Assembly (NCBI RefSeq): GCF_009389715.1
Contig: NC_052395.1
Location: 19,805,993-19,869,992, forward strand
DNA from: Phoenix dactylifera
Lineage: Eukaryota; Streptophyta; Magnoliopsida; Arecales; Arecaceae
Length of the DNA: 64,000 nucleotides
Direction of reading: 5' to 3'
Made by a program: the position numbers and the translations under genes. Below are positions 34,879 through 45,209 of this stretch, one piece after another (within the stretch, counting starts at the first letter, position 1; the number at the start of each line of letters is the position of its first letter). Under the pieces are notes generated by a model. It searched no databases. It was not told the origin of the DNA and was given only the letters and a program-made list of their open reading frames with translations.

Positions 34879-37800
34879 TCATGCATATATTAATTTTTCT
34901 TTTAAGCACAATCCTAAATAAAATTATCCTTTAATAAACATGATTCTATGATTTGATCATATGCTATGCATATCATGCATGTATCAATTTTCTTTTAAGT
35001 ATAGGCATAAATAGGAATTTATCTTTTATGATCATGAATCTTTGATTGAATCTTATCACATACTTCTTAAGTAATTTCAGATCCGGAAATTTCAATTAAA
35101 TATGCTATCAACTGAAATTCTGATCATGCAAGATATGATTTTAATTATTGCAATCTTATTGTAATTAAAATTAATCATGCAAGATCTAGATTTTTCAAAT
35201 AAAAATCTGCATGCTGAAATCTGAAATTTTAGCACGTAGAAATTTTAGCAAGCATATAAATTTTTCAGATCTAAATTAAATCCTAATCAAGCCTATCAAG
35301 TTTAATCTAAATCCCATAAACGCGGCTCTGATACCACTGTCGGATTACCCCCACACGCGTTGCGACGATCGCAGCAGAAAGATACGCGCGAGGTCGTTCA
35401 TCTCATGAACGTTCTAGGAAACGTAGATTTCAAAAATTTCTAGAGTTCTCTAACTTAGATTTATAAAATCTAAAGGGAAGATTAAAATTAAAAGACTATA
35501 TTAATTTCAGATCTACTACAATTCCTAATTGTATATAATTTATAAAGATATAATCTTTACCTTTGAGCGGGTAGAATTTCACCGCTATCTTTTGAAGCCG
35601 CACTAGCGTCCGGCCTCTATAGGTATCCACACGAGCTACAGATCGCTCCAAGATTTCACCAGGGTGCTAGCTCCCTTGCAGAGATCACCTTTGATGGACG
35701 AATTTCTTTCTTTTAATCAACTCCTTGATTATTTTGGGAGGAAGAAGAAGAAAGACGATAAACGTCGAAGAGGAGGAAGAAGATGGCGTAGCTCTTCTTC
35801 CCTTTTCCTTGCTCACGCCAAGTAGGAAGAAGAAGAGAGAGGGTGGTGTGGCGGCAGCAGGAGGCTTCAATGCTTTCATGCTTCACGCCAAGGCCCTTTA
35901 AATACGCATCTCATGCCCATACAAACAAGAAATAATTTCAGAGATCAATCACTCCTTGATCCATCCCTCCAAAATCTGCAGCATCCCTTACTTAATTCTA
36001 TCGCAACCTTTACTTAAAAGAGTTTGAAGAGAATCTAAGGGATGTGCTCATGTCATGTGGCAATCCGCGTGAACAAGGAGGAGGAGGGGCATCTGCCCCT
36101 CCACATGGCGTGGGGCCATTATAGGAAAGGAGGGGCGGACGCCCCTCCCTCTTTCCTTCTTTGCTCCACACGCGTGGAGGAAGGGCTCTCTCCCTTCCAT
36201 GCGTGGGTCACCTAATTTAATTAGGTGTTACATGGTTACACCTGATCAATTGAATCCTAATCCAATTAGAACCCAATGTGTCCTCCAAATTGATTTATGT
36301 GAATCTTAATCCAATTAGGACTTGAATTGGACTTCATGAATCAAGTTCTTTATCTAATAAGGTGTTCTAATTAATTAGGCCTTCCCATCCTTAACCAATA
36401 AGATTAAGCCTAATTTAATTAGGTCCAATTAAATCAATTAAATTGCAATCCAATTGTGATTTCTTCTTCATTAACTCACTAACTCTTACGGGTTAAATCA
36501 AATTGACAATCAATTTTAATTTCGATTCCAAATCGTAATCCAACATCGGAACGATCAAAACCTCTAATGTGTGTGATCCCGTAGGTTCTATTTTGACTGG
36601 TAGCGAGATATATTATGATCTCTATCATAATATTATCGAAACTTCTTTCAACGGGTTGGAACGATTTCAACTCTACTCTTAGGGTTCACTGATCACCAAG
36701 TGAATGTCTTCGAGTCTCACAATCTACTAGTGACACTCCAGCAGCATATAGTGATAACCCAGCAGAACGGAAGGGATGAACTTCTAGGTGCAGTTAGCGT
36801 ATGATACAGTACTTTTATCATGAATTCCGACATGACGGAGGTTATGGATAACTCGTCAAACTCCATCGTCTGTCTTATGTCAGATTTATTTGACTCAAGT
36901 TCGAGATTTGGAAAACTCGTTTTTCAGAACTGCTCTGGTCAAGGTCTTTCGAACTTAGTCTAATAAATCATATAGGATCACTCCTAATCTATCAAGGTCG
37001 ATAGATCCCATCTAGATGCAACCCTAATCCGACAGTAAACCTACTACAGCCAATATGCACCACAAATACCCTTAGAGCCCATGTTTATGTTTTCGTCAAA
37101 CTATAGCACCCTCACCGTGATTAGCTGAGGCACCGCAGGTCTAAGTACTAATCATACAACTGCAGCATCAAGTAAGTCACTAACGAGTGGATAGACATCC
37201 AAGTGATTTCTTGCTTTGGTCACGCTCAGTACCCTTGTTTTCTAACAAGCAATTGCACAATCACCCCAGTGTCGCCACACTATGTACTTAAGACTCGTCC
37301 ATCAAGAAAAGTGATATGCGCACTAATCTCATCGGATCGATCACCGTCTTTCATGATGATCCATCGATCAGGAGCTATTCAGGAATTAACTATTAATTAC
37401 ACATGCCTTAAATTTTCAACTCTTGAGAATATGTCATTACTTTTATTAATTCTTAGGACGATTTATGGACACATAATATCACGAATGAACAAAATGCCTG
37501 ATTTTATTAATTAATAAAAGATTAAGTACAAATTTCATGCCTCTAGAATAATTACAATGCGTCTGCTAAATTGGCTTTTAGGGCATACTCCTAACAATAT
37601 GCTTATACGAATGGGAAATAGTAGAATCGAAAGAGATTCTAGAGAGGCTGTGAAAATTTTTTGCTAGTAAGATTAGTAGAGAAACTCGGGAGAGCACATC
37701 TTGTCTCATAAAGGTTTTGTGCTTGCTATTATTCGATGAAAATGCCTTTTAGTTTTGATACAGCAATTAGAAACTTTGGTGTTTTTGGATCTGATAGAAG

Positions 37801-40252
37801 ATATGAACTATAATATGTCATACAGGTTTATATGCTATTATCTTTTGTTACTAACTTGATGCTAGTCCTCGAAGAGTTTTTCATTTCTTGCAGAATTGTC
37901 CTGATGTTCATGAATTTACTCTAGCTGCCAGTACTTGATCCACCATCCACACTAGGTTCATTCCCATATCTTTTTTTTAAAAATTATTTTTAAAAATTCT
38001 GTCCAGCTCAGATGAGGTTTTGGCACAGATCTTGATCGTTCACTAATTCTCCAAAAGAAGCTATATTCATAAGACAAACATCTCCTCATCATTCCAGACG
38101 GTAAACCCAGTACTTGACTGAAATGGTTACCCAAACTAATGAGCCAGAAGCTTTTGTGATCCTTTGAAGTAGATGGATAAAAATGGCGAAAAAAATGATC
38201 TTGTTGTGGTTCTTGTTTGTCTATTTCTTTGTTGTTGTTGAGTTCTGTCTTTTCTCTGTGTTCTACCATCATAGAGTTTACTTGCCTATGGAAAAGTTTC
38301 TAACAGAAGTTGCTGAAGTTAAATCACTCTTTTATGAATAGTAGATTACTTAGGGAGAGATTATCAACAACAAAAGGACAAAGCGACAAACCATGGTGGT
38401 GCCTCCTGCTGAGTAAAATGGAATTGAAAATGTGAACATTGCTTTTAAGGGCCTTTAGGAAGTTTATTATGGAACATCCAAATAGCATGCTTTTAATGTG
38501 AATATTGCTCTCTGAAGTGCTGATAAAAGAGAAATTTGGAATAGATCCCTATCTTTAATTAATAGAAAAAAACATGCCCTTGAAAATGTTGGAATTGAAT
38601 GAGAGGTCCCTGTCTTGCCTACTATAGATTGTTTTGCTTGTGATTTCCAAACTACTCCCTGTCATCTCACAGGGAAAATGGTATATCATGAGTCTTTGAA
38701 GTGAACAAGTAAACAGTGTATGTAAGCTTAGGATAATATTCTGACCATTAAATGCGACTATCTTGCTTTTACTGAAGGATCATTCAACATTGTCGAGGCT
38801 GGAAAGAGGCACCTCTTGTTGGTTGAGAGTGAGTTGTGAATTCTGGTGATATGGCTAATGATCTTTAATCTAAGATATGTGGAATGAAGATCTGGATAGA
38901 GCTGTTATCATTCTCAAATACCTTCTTGGCCAGTACAGCAGCACCTGATTCCCATCTTGGGTAGCTCCTGTTTAAACTTTTTAATTTACTTCAAAATTTT
39001 CTGAAGCATTTGACCATTGAGTCTTTTATAGTGATATCACATTCTTTAGTCTCTTGGCCATTGGTTAACAATAACTAACTTGTCCTTTGAGAAGTTTCTA
39101 TTGAATTACTTATTTGACCATTGATCACCTTACAGAGTACCCTTTTTAGAAATTCAAATCAAAGTGAATTTTTGGAAGGTCTACATTCAGCTATGGTTAT
39201 TCTTTCTTTGGTTCCAATCTTTCCAAATGGACACACTTATTTGGCATTCAACTGTTGGCTTTCCAACTCTCCTTTGTGTCCATTTGAAACTTTAAGGGCA
39301 TCCTTTCATTCTCTATATAAAAAGGTTGGGACAAACCTTTGGGAGATGAGAGAATGCATCCACGTGTATACTCTCCTTCCCACTTGCAAAAGCATAATTT
39401 GTGTTAATCTTTTCAATTTGTTTAATTATTTTGAGTTTTTTTGGACAGTTTGTGAGTGACAAGAGGCTTGCAGTTCGAAGTGTTCCCATCTATGGGCATG
39501 CATGCAGGAGGGTATGGTTGCATCTAGTGAATAGATGAATGCAAAATCTTGTGCACCATGAGGGACTCAAACTACTCAAAGGGCAGCTTCATGGATGTGC
39601 CTCCATAACCTAGATTGCTTCCATAGCCTCTTATTTATTTATTTCTTTACTTATCATTTTCTGTTTTCATTTATAATCCTACATATATCCCCCTAAATTG
39701 ATTTATTTCTAGCAGCTTCATCTTCTTCCAAATACTTTTGTTAGATTTCCCTTCTTCTAGAGCTCCACCAGAACATAGGGGACTAGCCTGTTGTATAGCA
39801 GAGATAAGTCTGACCCTAACTGCGAGCATGACTCTCAAGCACATAATTTTTTTTTGTCTGATAAATGAATTGGTGCAGTCACTGTCTGATGTTTGAATTG
39901 AATTAAGTACTAAGAGGCAAGAGTGTGAGTTCAATGGCTCCTTGTTTTGAGAGGTAGTCATCAAGCGCCATTGCTATTGTGCCTCCAGCTTCTTTTCTTG
40001 CTACTGCAGTCAGTCCTGCTGCTTGCCTTATAGCTTGAGTTTTGATTTGGCTTGTCTTGCTTCAATGTGCTCATTAGAATCAGGCATTTGGTAAGAGAGT
40101 TGCTCTGACACCTTAAAAAGGGTTTTGAGTGCACGCATCATTGCTTAATCGAGGGGAGGCCTCAAACTTTGCTTATGAGCTATCTGTTGGTGCTCTTTGA
40201 TTCCAGAATGTTTTGGTTTCCTCATCAACTTGGCATTCATAGGCTTTTAAAA

Positions 40253-40285
<33 letters not shown>

Positions 40286-41189
40286 GCTAAAAAAAGGGAG
40301 TTGGGGGGGGGGGGGGGGGGGGGGGGGGGGTGAGGAGAACCTCACCCGCGTAGCAACCCCCACTGGGCTCCCTCCCTGCTGGAGAATGTTCGATGCGGGT
40401 AGAACCTTTAAAATTTTTCTTTTGTAAGCTTAAATTTTAGTAGTTGCATGATCTTTGAGCAGGCTACTAAGAGTTATATGATGGCAGCAAGATTCCCTTT
40501 GAATTGATGGGCTTTCTGCACTTGCAATAGAATTCATACAATCGCTCATTTTGGTTTTGTCTTTTATGAATGTGAATTTGCAAACAGATTTCCTTGTTGA
40601 ATTTTAAGGTTATGGATATCAAACATGGCATGCTTCATACATTTTCTTGTATAGAGGAAAATTTTTCATCAGAGATGGTCACAGAAACAGTATATTTACC
40701 TTGTGTTTTCTCGCAGATGTGACGGTATCTTGCCCACATTACTAAACTGTGATCCCAAGCTATATTTTCCTAACATTTCTACTTCATTTAGTATTCTCTA
40801 TTTCTTCATTGATCTGTTGAGTTAAATCCAAAGCGATGCTTTACTCTCTAGCCGGGTATAACCTGCAGGTTGATGCGGTTGTATACATAGTGGATGCAGC
40901 AGACAAGGAGCGATTCCTCGAATCCAAAATTGAACTGGATGCATTGCTAGCAGATGAAACTCTGGCCAACGTTCCGTTTCTTGTCCTCGGAAACAAGATC
41001 GACATTCCTTATGCTGCTTCCGAGGATGAGCTACGTTACTCTCTAGGCCTGGCAAACTGCACTACCGGCAAAGGGAGAGTAGATTATTCCAATACCAACA
41101 TCCGACCCATAGAGCTCTTTATGTGCAGCATTGTCCGTAAGATGGGTTATGGCGATGGTTTCAGGTGGCTCTCACAATACATCAAATAA
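25086..41189 (+). CDS. SAR1: SAR1-type small GTPase of COPII vesicles (3 coding exons)
   Basis: Exons 25086-25214, 25383-25514 and 40869-41189 join in frame to 193 codons, the standard SAR1 length. Junctions are canonical: gag|GTCAAG...GGCAG|agg and aag|GTAATT...TGCAG|gtt. The product starts with the hydrophobic amphipathic segment [11 protein letters not shown] that inserts into the ER membrane. It has the P-loop GLDNAGKT (27-34), switch II DLGGH (Asp70, His74), NKID (129-132) and the C-terminal [11 protein letters not shown]...WLSQYIK typical of plant SAR1. SAR1-GTP recruits Sec23/24 and Sec13/31 to form ER-to-Golgi vesicles; His74 is the catalytic position. The GCC-repeat-rich 5' leader lies at about 24940-25085. 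The second intron is 15.4 kb because of transposon insertion. Small departures from common plant SAR1 (HRMARR after DLGG; DYSNTN in the loop before RPIELF) are conservative, so the gene looks functional. Confidence 0.95.
25515..27548 (+). other. SAR1 intron 2, part before the copia element
   Basis: Ordinary AT-rich intron sequence. 'GGATCTGATACCATG' near 27019 resembles a retrotransposon primer-binding site on the minus strand, but no LTRs were found with it. No exon-like frame is visible. Confidence 0.7.
27549..29860 (-). mobile_element. 3' LTR of the intronic Ty1/copia element
   Basis: 2312 bases. On the minus strand the LTR begins TGTTAGGAGTATGCCC at 29860 and ends ...ATAACCTGACA at 27549, the usual TG...CA ends. 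It matches 35338-37596 along its length with scattered substitutions and indels, including about 24 extra bases near 27800-27826 absent from the other LTR. It contains a 20-base hairpin at 28391-28410. Confidence 0.92.
29861..29871 (-). other. Polypurine tract of the copia element
   Basis: AAGTGGGAGAT on the minus strand directly abuts the 3' LTR. It would prime plus-strand DNA synthesis. Confidence 0.7.
29885..30589 (-). pseudogene. Copia RNase H and pol C-terminus
   Basis: This 234-codon frame is the longest intact stretch of the element. It starts in the conserved block after the reverse transcriptase ([25 protein letters not shown]), then shows [18 protein letters not shown] sequence (here [11 protein letters not shown]), the [22 protein letters not shown] block with the catalytic Glu, [11 protein letters not shown] with the catalytic Asp, and [13 protein letters not shown]. 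It ends LRYV at the natural pol terminus 14 bases before the polypurine tract. It is out of frame with the reverse transcriptase upstream. Confidence 0.9.
30556..31154 (-). pseudogene. Copia reverse transcriptase (frameshifted)
   Basis: The first part reads [20 protein letters not shown] (catalytic Asp), [17 protein letters not shown] and [10 protein letters not shown], with the YVDD box at 30822-30833 intact. Near 30780 the frame changes and continues [20 protein letters not shown]..., the usual region after the palm domain, before another shift near 30590. Integrity of the active site with broken frames shows a formerly active element. Confidence 0.9.
31217..32803 (-). pseudogene. Copia integrase region (broken)
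   Basis: An in-frame TGA at 32801-32803 separates protease from this part. The GAG-pre-integrase block follows, with [16 protein letters not shown] and the CESCL zinc motif. Next comes the integrase core: HTDVCGP (first Asp), [14 protein letters not shown] and [10 protein letters not shown], where the usual second catalytic Asp appears as Glu. 31740-32080 is frameshifted and carries '[21 protein letters not shown]'-type sequence in pieces. The segment ends with the linker [18 protein letters not shown] and the start of the reverse transcriptase ([20 protein letters not shown]). Confidence 0.85.
32801..33049 (-). pseudogene. Copia aspartic protease
   Basis: The frame contains [15 protein letters not shown], with the Asp-Ser-Gly active site typical of copia proteases, then [19 protein letters not shown]. 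It ends at TGA 32801-32803. In an active element it would process the gag-pol polyprotein. Confidence 0.88.
33050..33833 (-). pseudogene. Copia gag with CCHC zinc knuckle (frameshifted)
   Basis: The N-terminus is [32 protein letters not shown], a common start of copia gag proteins. The UBN2-like capsid region continues in a second frame from about 33550 ([19 protein letters not shown]) and a third from 33314, with a Lys/Glu-rich tail. A knuckle [15 protein letters not shown] (C-x2-C-x4-H-x4-C) lies at about 33065-33110. At least two frameshifts are needed to read it. Confidence 0.85.
34027..34240. repeat. Three dispersed CCTCACCTAACAGTTATTGG repeats
   Basis: Near-identical blocks start at 34027, 34131 and 34212 in the copia leader between gag and the primer-binding site. 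Confidence 0.8.
34600..34820. repeat. Tandem 'acatcttatgtaaatgtcatat' repeat in copia leader
   Basis: Six to eight degenerate units of about 25-40 bases built on ACATCTTATGTAAATGTC run up to an AT microsatellite at 34828-34874. Confidence 0.8.
34828..34874. repeat. (AT)n microsatellite
   Basis: 47 bases of AT dinucleotides in the copia leader. Confidence 0.95.
35325..35336 (-). other. Primer-binding site, initiator tRNA-Met type
   Basis: TGGTATCAGAGC on the minus strand starts one base inside the 5' LTR. It is complementary to the 3' end of plant initiator tRNA-Met, the usual copia primer. Confidence 0.92.
35338..37596 (-). mobile_element. 5' LTR of the intronic Ty1/copia element
   Basis: 2259 bases, TGTTAGGAGTATGCCC at 37596 to ...GGTAATCCGACA at 35338 on the minus strand. 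It holds the promoter of the element by position. It includes a hairpin GGAGGGGCGGACGCCCCTCC at 36129-36148 shared with the other LTR. Confidence 0.92.
37597..40245 (+). other. SAR1 intron 2, part after the copia element
   Basis: AT-rich intron sequence with no recognised exon, RNA or repeat. Confidence 0.65.
40246..40423 (-). mobile_element. Short retroposon insertion with 17-bp target-site duplication
   Basis: TTTAAAATTTTTCTTTT occurs at 40246-40262 and again at 40407-40423. Between them are 144 bases that begin on the plus strand with a T-rich tail and TTTTTGCTAAAAAAAGGGAG, then 28 G (40303-40330), then a GC-rich segment. Read on the minus strand it is an A-tailed insert ending TAGCAAAAA, the same terminus as the LINE remnants here. 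It is a strongly 5'-truncated LINE or a SINE. It lies in SAR1 intron 2. Confidence 0.8.
40303..40330. repeat. Poly(G) run of 28
   Basis: Uninterrupted G tract inside the short retroposon; length uncertain. Confidence 0.95.
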
Positions 41190-43280
41190 AGGTTTTGTAG
41201 CTTGCAAAGATGATATAATGTCATATCTATCTCATAGTTGTAGTTTTGTACAGCTAGCAGGTATGTGAAATTGATTCTGCAGTTCAATGTACTATAAAAT
41301 GTGTTTTTTCTTCTTTTTTTTTTTTTGAGGAAACTATAAAATGTATTTTCCATGTATGTAATAGCCAGAAATATAGTGTTCGTGGGTGCATAGTGATGGT
41401 AATTAGCAGTTTGTTGTACCATGGGTTTTTTTGAAGGACGGGAACTTGGTTTCTGTAATTTTCTTTATAGGCTATATTGACCTCAAACTTCTAGATTCTC
41501 ATTCTTCAAAAGACAGCCAGGTTAAAGATCAGCTCTTATGCAAGTATCGAAGAATGAGAGTAGTGCCTAATTGGCTATGAAGGTAAATCTTGATGGATGT
41601 GATATATGGTATCCTCTATCAAAGATTTAAAGATGTAGTTGAACTATATATCCCGCAAATAAAATTAAGATAGAAGTGTGCAGCCTTGTTTGTTTTCATC
41701 AAAATAAAGCATGCTTATGTTGCATATAATTGATGCCACTGAAACAAAGGGATTAATGGAGAGATTTTATTTTTCTTATTAGGTTACTTTTTTTTTTTCT
41801 GAAGCTTCCATTTTTGTGAGGGATTTATTATTCGTTAGATGCCACTTTGAAGTTGTGTTCGATGCTTGCAGGAAACCATGGTTCGGAGGAATACTGGAGC
41901 CAGTTACCCCACATGTCATCACTTCGGTGATCATCTCTGGGCATCACCTTTTACCCATTTGCTTAGCCCTGTTAATAGATTGGCTTAAAAATATTTTATT
42001 GCTTTCCTGGAGTCTAGACATTCACCAATGTATGAGAAGCTTGCCATGGTGTAATTTTTTTAGTTCAAGCTCTGCCGAAAACCAGCTGCAAGTGATGGCA
42101 GATATAGTTCCATAACAAATCATGACTTAATTGATTCTGCAACTAAGAATTTAATCTAAAATTTTATGAAATCTGTTCTTATTGGTGCAGCGCTTAGGAC
42201 CATAGTTTCTTAGTCTCCCCAAGTATTCATCAACAAGTATAACTAATTTAGTCCGAGATCATGGTATGCCCTGTGAGTCCTTTCAGTTTTCTAGAAAATA
42301 CTTGTTTGATTGCTTTTCATAAACTATGTTCTGTAAAATTAGTGTGTTATAAAACTCCAAAAATAAAATTATGTAAAAAATAAAATTTCAAATTTATGTT
42401 AAGAAAATAGTTTTTGTATATTTCCATAGAACCTATTTTTTTAATAAATAAGGCTTTCAAATCATCTCTTTTGAAAAATCTCACAAACAAACAAGCAGCC
42501 TCTTGAGGCATATTATTCTCCACTACCAAAAAAAAGGAGGGCAGATTATTGTCGTGGCTTAACAAAGGAGATCATGCAGCGCAGATGTTTTTATTTTCCA
42601 ACAAGAAATTAGGGAAGAACAAGTTAGGTATCAATTTCTAGCCTATGTCGACCAATAGATTTGATCATGGCTGCACAATGACCAGGAGCAATGAACAAAA
42701 AGTCATTGACCATGGATTTGTCAACTCTTTTTCTTTTTTGGGTTGAACGTCAAGTGTGCATTTTTAAATGACTTATGGTCTTAAAAAATATATAACTGTG
42801 GTTGTAGCCATTGGGATTCGTTGGCCGGACGGCACCAAAATATTAATTTTCTCCAAATCCATAGGCGCGCTCTCAGAAAAATAATTATGCCACAAACAAA
42901 CTGCCCGACTTCTTTGATACCAGTCGAACCATTCGGTGGGTGCGATGAATCCTTATTACTTAAGATATTGAGATTAATCTAAAACGGACAGGGCTATTAG
43001 CTGATTCTAAGGTTTCCTCCTTTATGTCCTTGGATTTGGAATGGTTCGACTCCCAAGTGGCACAAAATTTGAGAGGGGTACTTTGTACCACCATAGAGTT
43101 TTATCGACGCCATCAGATTCCAAAGAGCACGATCTTTTTTTTTTATTGTTTGGATGGGCCGAGGTGCCGGTTTTTTCGTTGAGCAATGGGAATCCCAATA
43201 ACATGCAACCATTTGACAATGTAAGTATGGAATCTGAATGTATTTTTGGTGCAAAAGAAGAATTCACCTTTTGAATGCAC
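41190..43280. other. SAR1 3' flank and intergenic
   Basis: The SAR1 3' untranslated region begins at 41190. No clear AATAAA signal was found nearby. No further gene is recognised; GGTTCGACTCC at 43041 resembles a tRNA B box but no cloverleaf could be built. Confidence 0.5.
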
Positions 43281-43374
43281 TCCAAACTCTATCATTTATG
43301 CACCTGCACAGCTTTCAAAATAAACAATCCAAACTCCATCATTCACGCACTTGCACAGCTTTCAAAATGAGCAG
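43281..43374. repeat. 47-bp tandem duplication
   Basis: Units 43281-43327 and 43328-43374 both start TCCAAACTC and contain TGCACAGCTTTCAAAAT. Related sequence forms the minisatellite at 53458-53650. Confidence 0.9.
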
Positions 43375-44026
43375 CTTATTACCGGATGGTGCATTTGTGC
43401 GAAGAAAGGTGAACCCTTCAAGATAAAACTCGAGTCCATGAAAAACACATAAAATATGCATGCAGTTCTACGGATATATCAAAGATTGGTGTCAATATGG
43501 CATTCTTTGCATATCAAACGATTCATGATTTGTGCATCTTTGATGATTAATAGCAGCAAATACATATATTTCAAGAATTGTCAGGCTAAACCGTGTATAC
43601 ACGGTGGACATGGTCATTGTGTACAGATTGTGGAAATTTCAAGTATTGTTATTCCTTGGTGTTGAATCCTCTTATATTACACATGATATAAATTATTGGC
43701 AAATCTAAAAGCTCGTGATCTCCCCCTTTTCCAGATTTTGGGTGGCTGATTTTCCTCACATTGTGATGCTGAAGACTCAGGCTGATGCCATGCGTATTTC
43801 TTTCTCTAGACTCTAATTTCCTGCAGCCCTTTTTAAGAAATTAAAAAGGAATTCTCTTACACTATAGACTTGGTTATTGCTCATACACACAGTTAATGCT
43901 GAATGTGGAAATGTTTTGTTACTTTCAGTTGAAGTTTCATCGCTAGCCTATCAAAATTCGAGACCGGACCCAGCGTTGAAGGATAGGCTTGGTTTCTCTT
44001 CCACTATTTTTGTATTTTTTTTTTTT
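43375..44026. other. Intergenic, no gene recognised
   Basis: AT-rich; a T run at 44016-44028 belongs to the neighbouring LINE tail. Confidence 0.5.
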
Positions 44027-44300
44027 TTGCTATAACAGATGGCTCATATATTTTTAATATGAATACATCAAAAAAGTTAAAAAGCAATAAATCTCAGAGC
44101 GCCTTAGACAGCTCCCTCACCAAAATAAAAAACTTCTTCAAAGTAATTTGCCACATACGACGCCACCCAACCCACAGTCTTATTGGCATCTCTGTAGACA
44201 TGTTTGGCCTAAAAGATAACATCTCCATCTATCATGACCTAAATATTTCAAAGCAGTGGATAACAGCCACCCATGCTACTAGTGTACCTCTAAATCCAGT
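44016..44300 (-). mobile_element. 5'-truncated LINE, RNase H remnant B
   Basis: Minus-strand translation gives AKHVYRDANKTVGWVASYVA, closely matching AKHVFREANGAADWVAAHAA of the full LINE, followed by decayed sequence with stops and an A tail (T run 44016-44028 on plus). The junction TTTTTTGCTATAACAGATGG resembles the 3' end of the full-length LINE at 214-240. The upstream edge is approximate. Confidence 0.8.
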
Positions 44301-45070
44301 TAATTATCGTAGCCAAGTCAATTTCGAACATAACTATATTGACCCGCAATATACGTCGTGCTTGACATAGATCAGGCTAAGTTATCCTTGGCTATGCCTT
44401 AGGACCATTTTTGTATCCTTAGGAGTTCACTTCAAGTTATAACATTGGTCGGCATGAATTCATATTCCATAAAGCGTCCAATCATTTATGCTCTTGTGTG
44501 ACACGTGTTGCATGATCAGGAGCCAGCTTATCTACTTCTAGAGTCGAGAGGAAAAAAAAAGATAGAATAGTTTATCCTAGGTTCGGCACAAGTCAGAGAA
44601 GTGGGAGAGGAGAGAATAAAGAACTTCGAGATCTAGGTAGCGATGAAATGCACAGGAAAAGTTGTTAGAATTCCAGTCTCATCCTGAATAAAATAAAGCT
44701 CATAATGTAATAATTAAACACACCTATCAGACTCATTTGACCCGCCTTCTATATATCAAAGGTTTAGTCTATATAGACGTGTTCACGTTTAGTTGGCTTG
44801 GTGTGTATGAGAACATGATCAGGTGGGTCAAAGATCTCGGCCGGCTGGGCATTGCGTTTAAAATGATGAGGTAATTTCACCAGCACTGTCCGAGTTCTTC
44901 TAGAACATTCTAGAAGCTCTGTTTGGAATATAAGTTGGATTGCGCATCCAATTGCTCCAGCGGTCCTCGTGATATCCACATGATGAGGGAATATTCATAC
45001 ATTGATGGAAATTCTTAGATTAATTCATGTATATTATAAAAAAATATAAAATATATAAATAAATCTACTT
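44301..45070. other. Intergenic, no gene recognised
   Basis: Part may be more of the decayed LINE. No coding features were seen. Confidence 0.4.
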
Positions 45071-45209
45071 CATCTTATAAGTTTAAGCTTTTGGGATAAA
45101 TGGTGATTTTAACACTGTATCAGAGCAGAGGTGCTAAGTTCGAACCTTGTCTCTACAATTTATCTCATCTTATAAACTTAAGCTTTTGGAATAAGTGGTG
45201 ATTTCAACA
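45071..45209 (+). mobile_element. Miniature LTR-like direct repeat with PBS motif
   Basis: Two 44-base direct repeats (45071-45114 and 45166-45209), both CATCTTATAA...TGATTT-AACA, flank 51 bases starting CTGTATCAGAGCAG, a near match to the tRNA-Met primer-binding site TGGTATCAGAGC. The repeats end in AACA as LTR ends do. This looks like a remnant of a TRIM-type element or an LTR-PBS junction. No target-site duplication was found. Confidence 0.45.

Larger units (their letters stand above)
27549..37596 (-). mobile_element. Complete but defective Ty1/copia retrotransposon in SAR1 intron 2
   Basis: The element is 10,048 bases, antisense to SAR1. It has two long LTRs, a primer-binding site complementary to initiator tRNA-Met (35325-35336), a long leader, gag, protease, integrase, reverse transcriptase and RNase H in copia order, and a purine-rich tract before the 3' LTR. 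The coding region switches frame many times and has in-frame stops, so it cannot act alone. Flanking bases are ATATT on the left and ATATG on the right, a 5-bp target-site duplication with one mismatch. The LTR family is the same as that at 1-8733. The lineage within copia is not certain. Confidence 0.93.

Noticed and set aside
43035..43060. tRNA B-box-like GGTTCGACTCC
   Set aside because: No A box at the right distance and no cloverleaf could be built.
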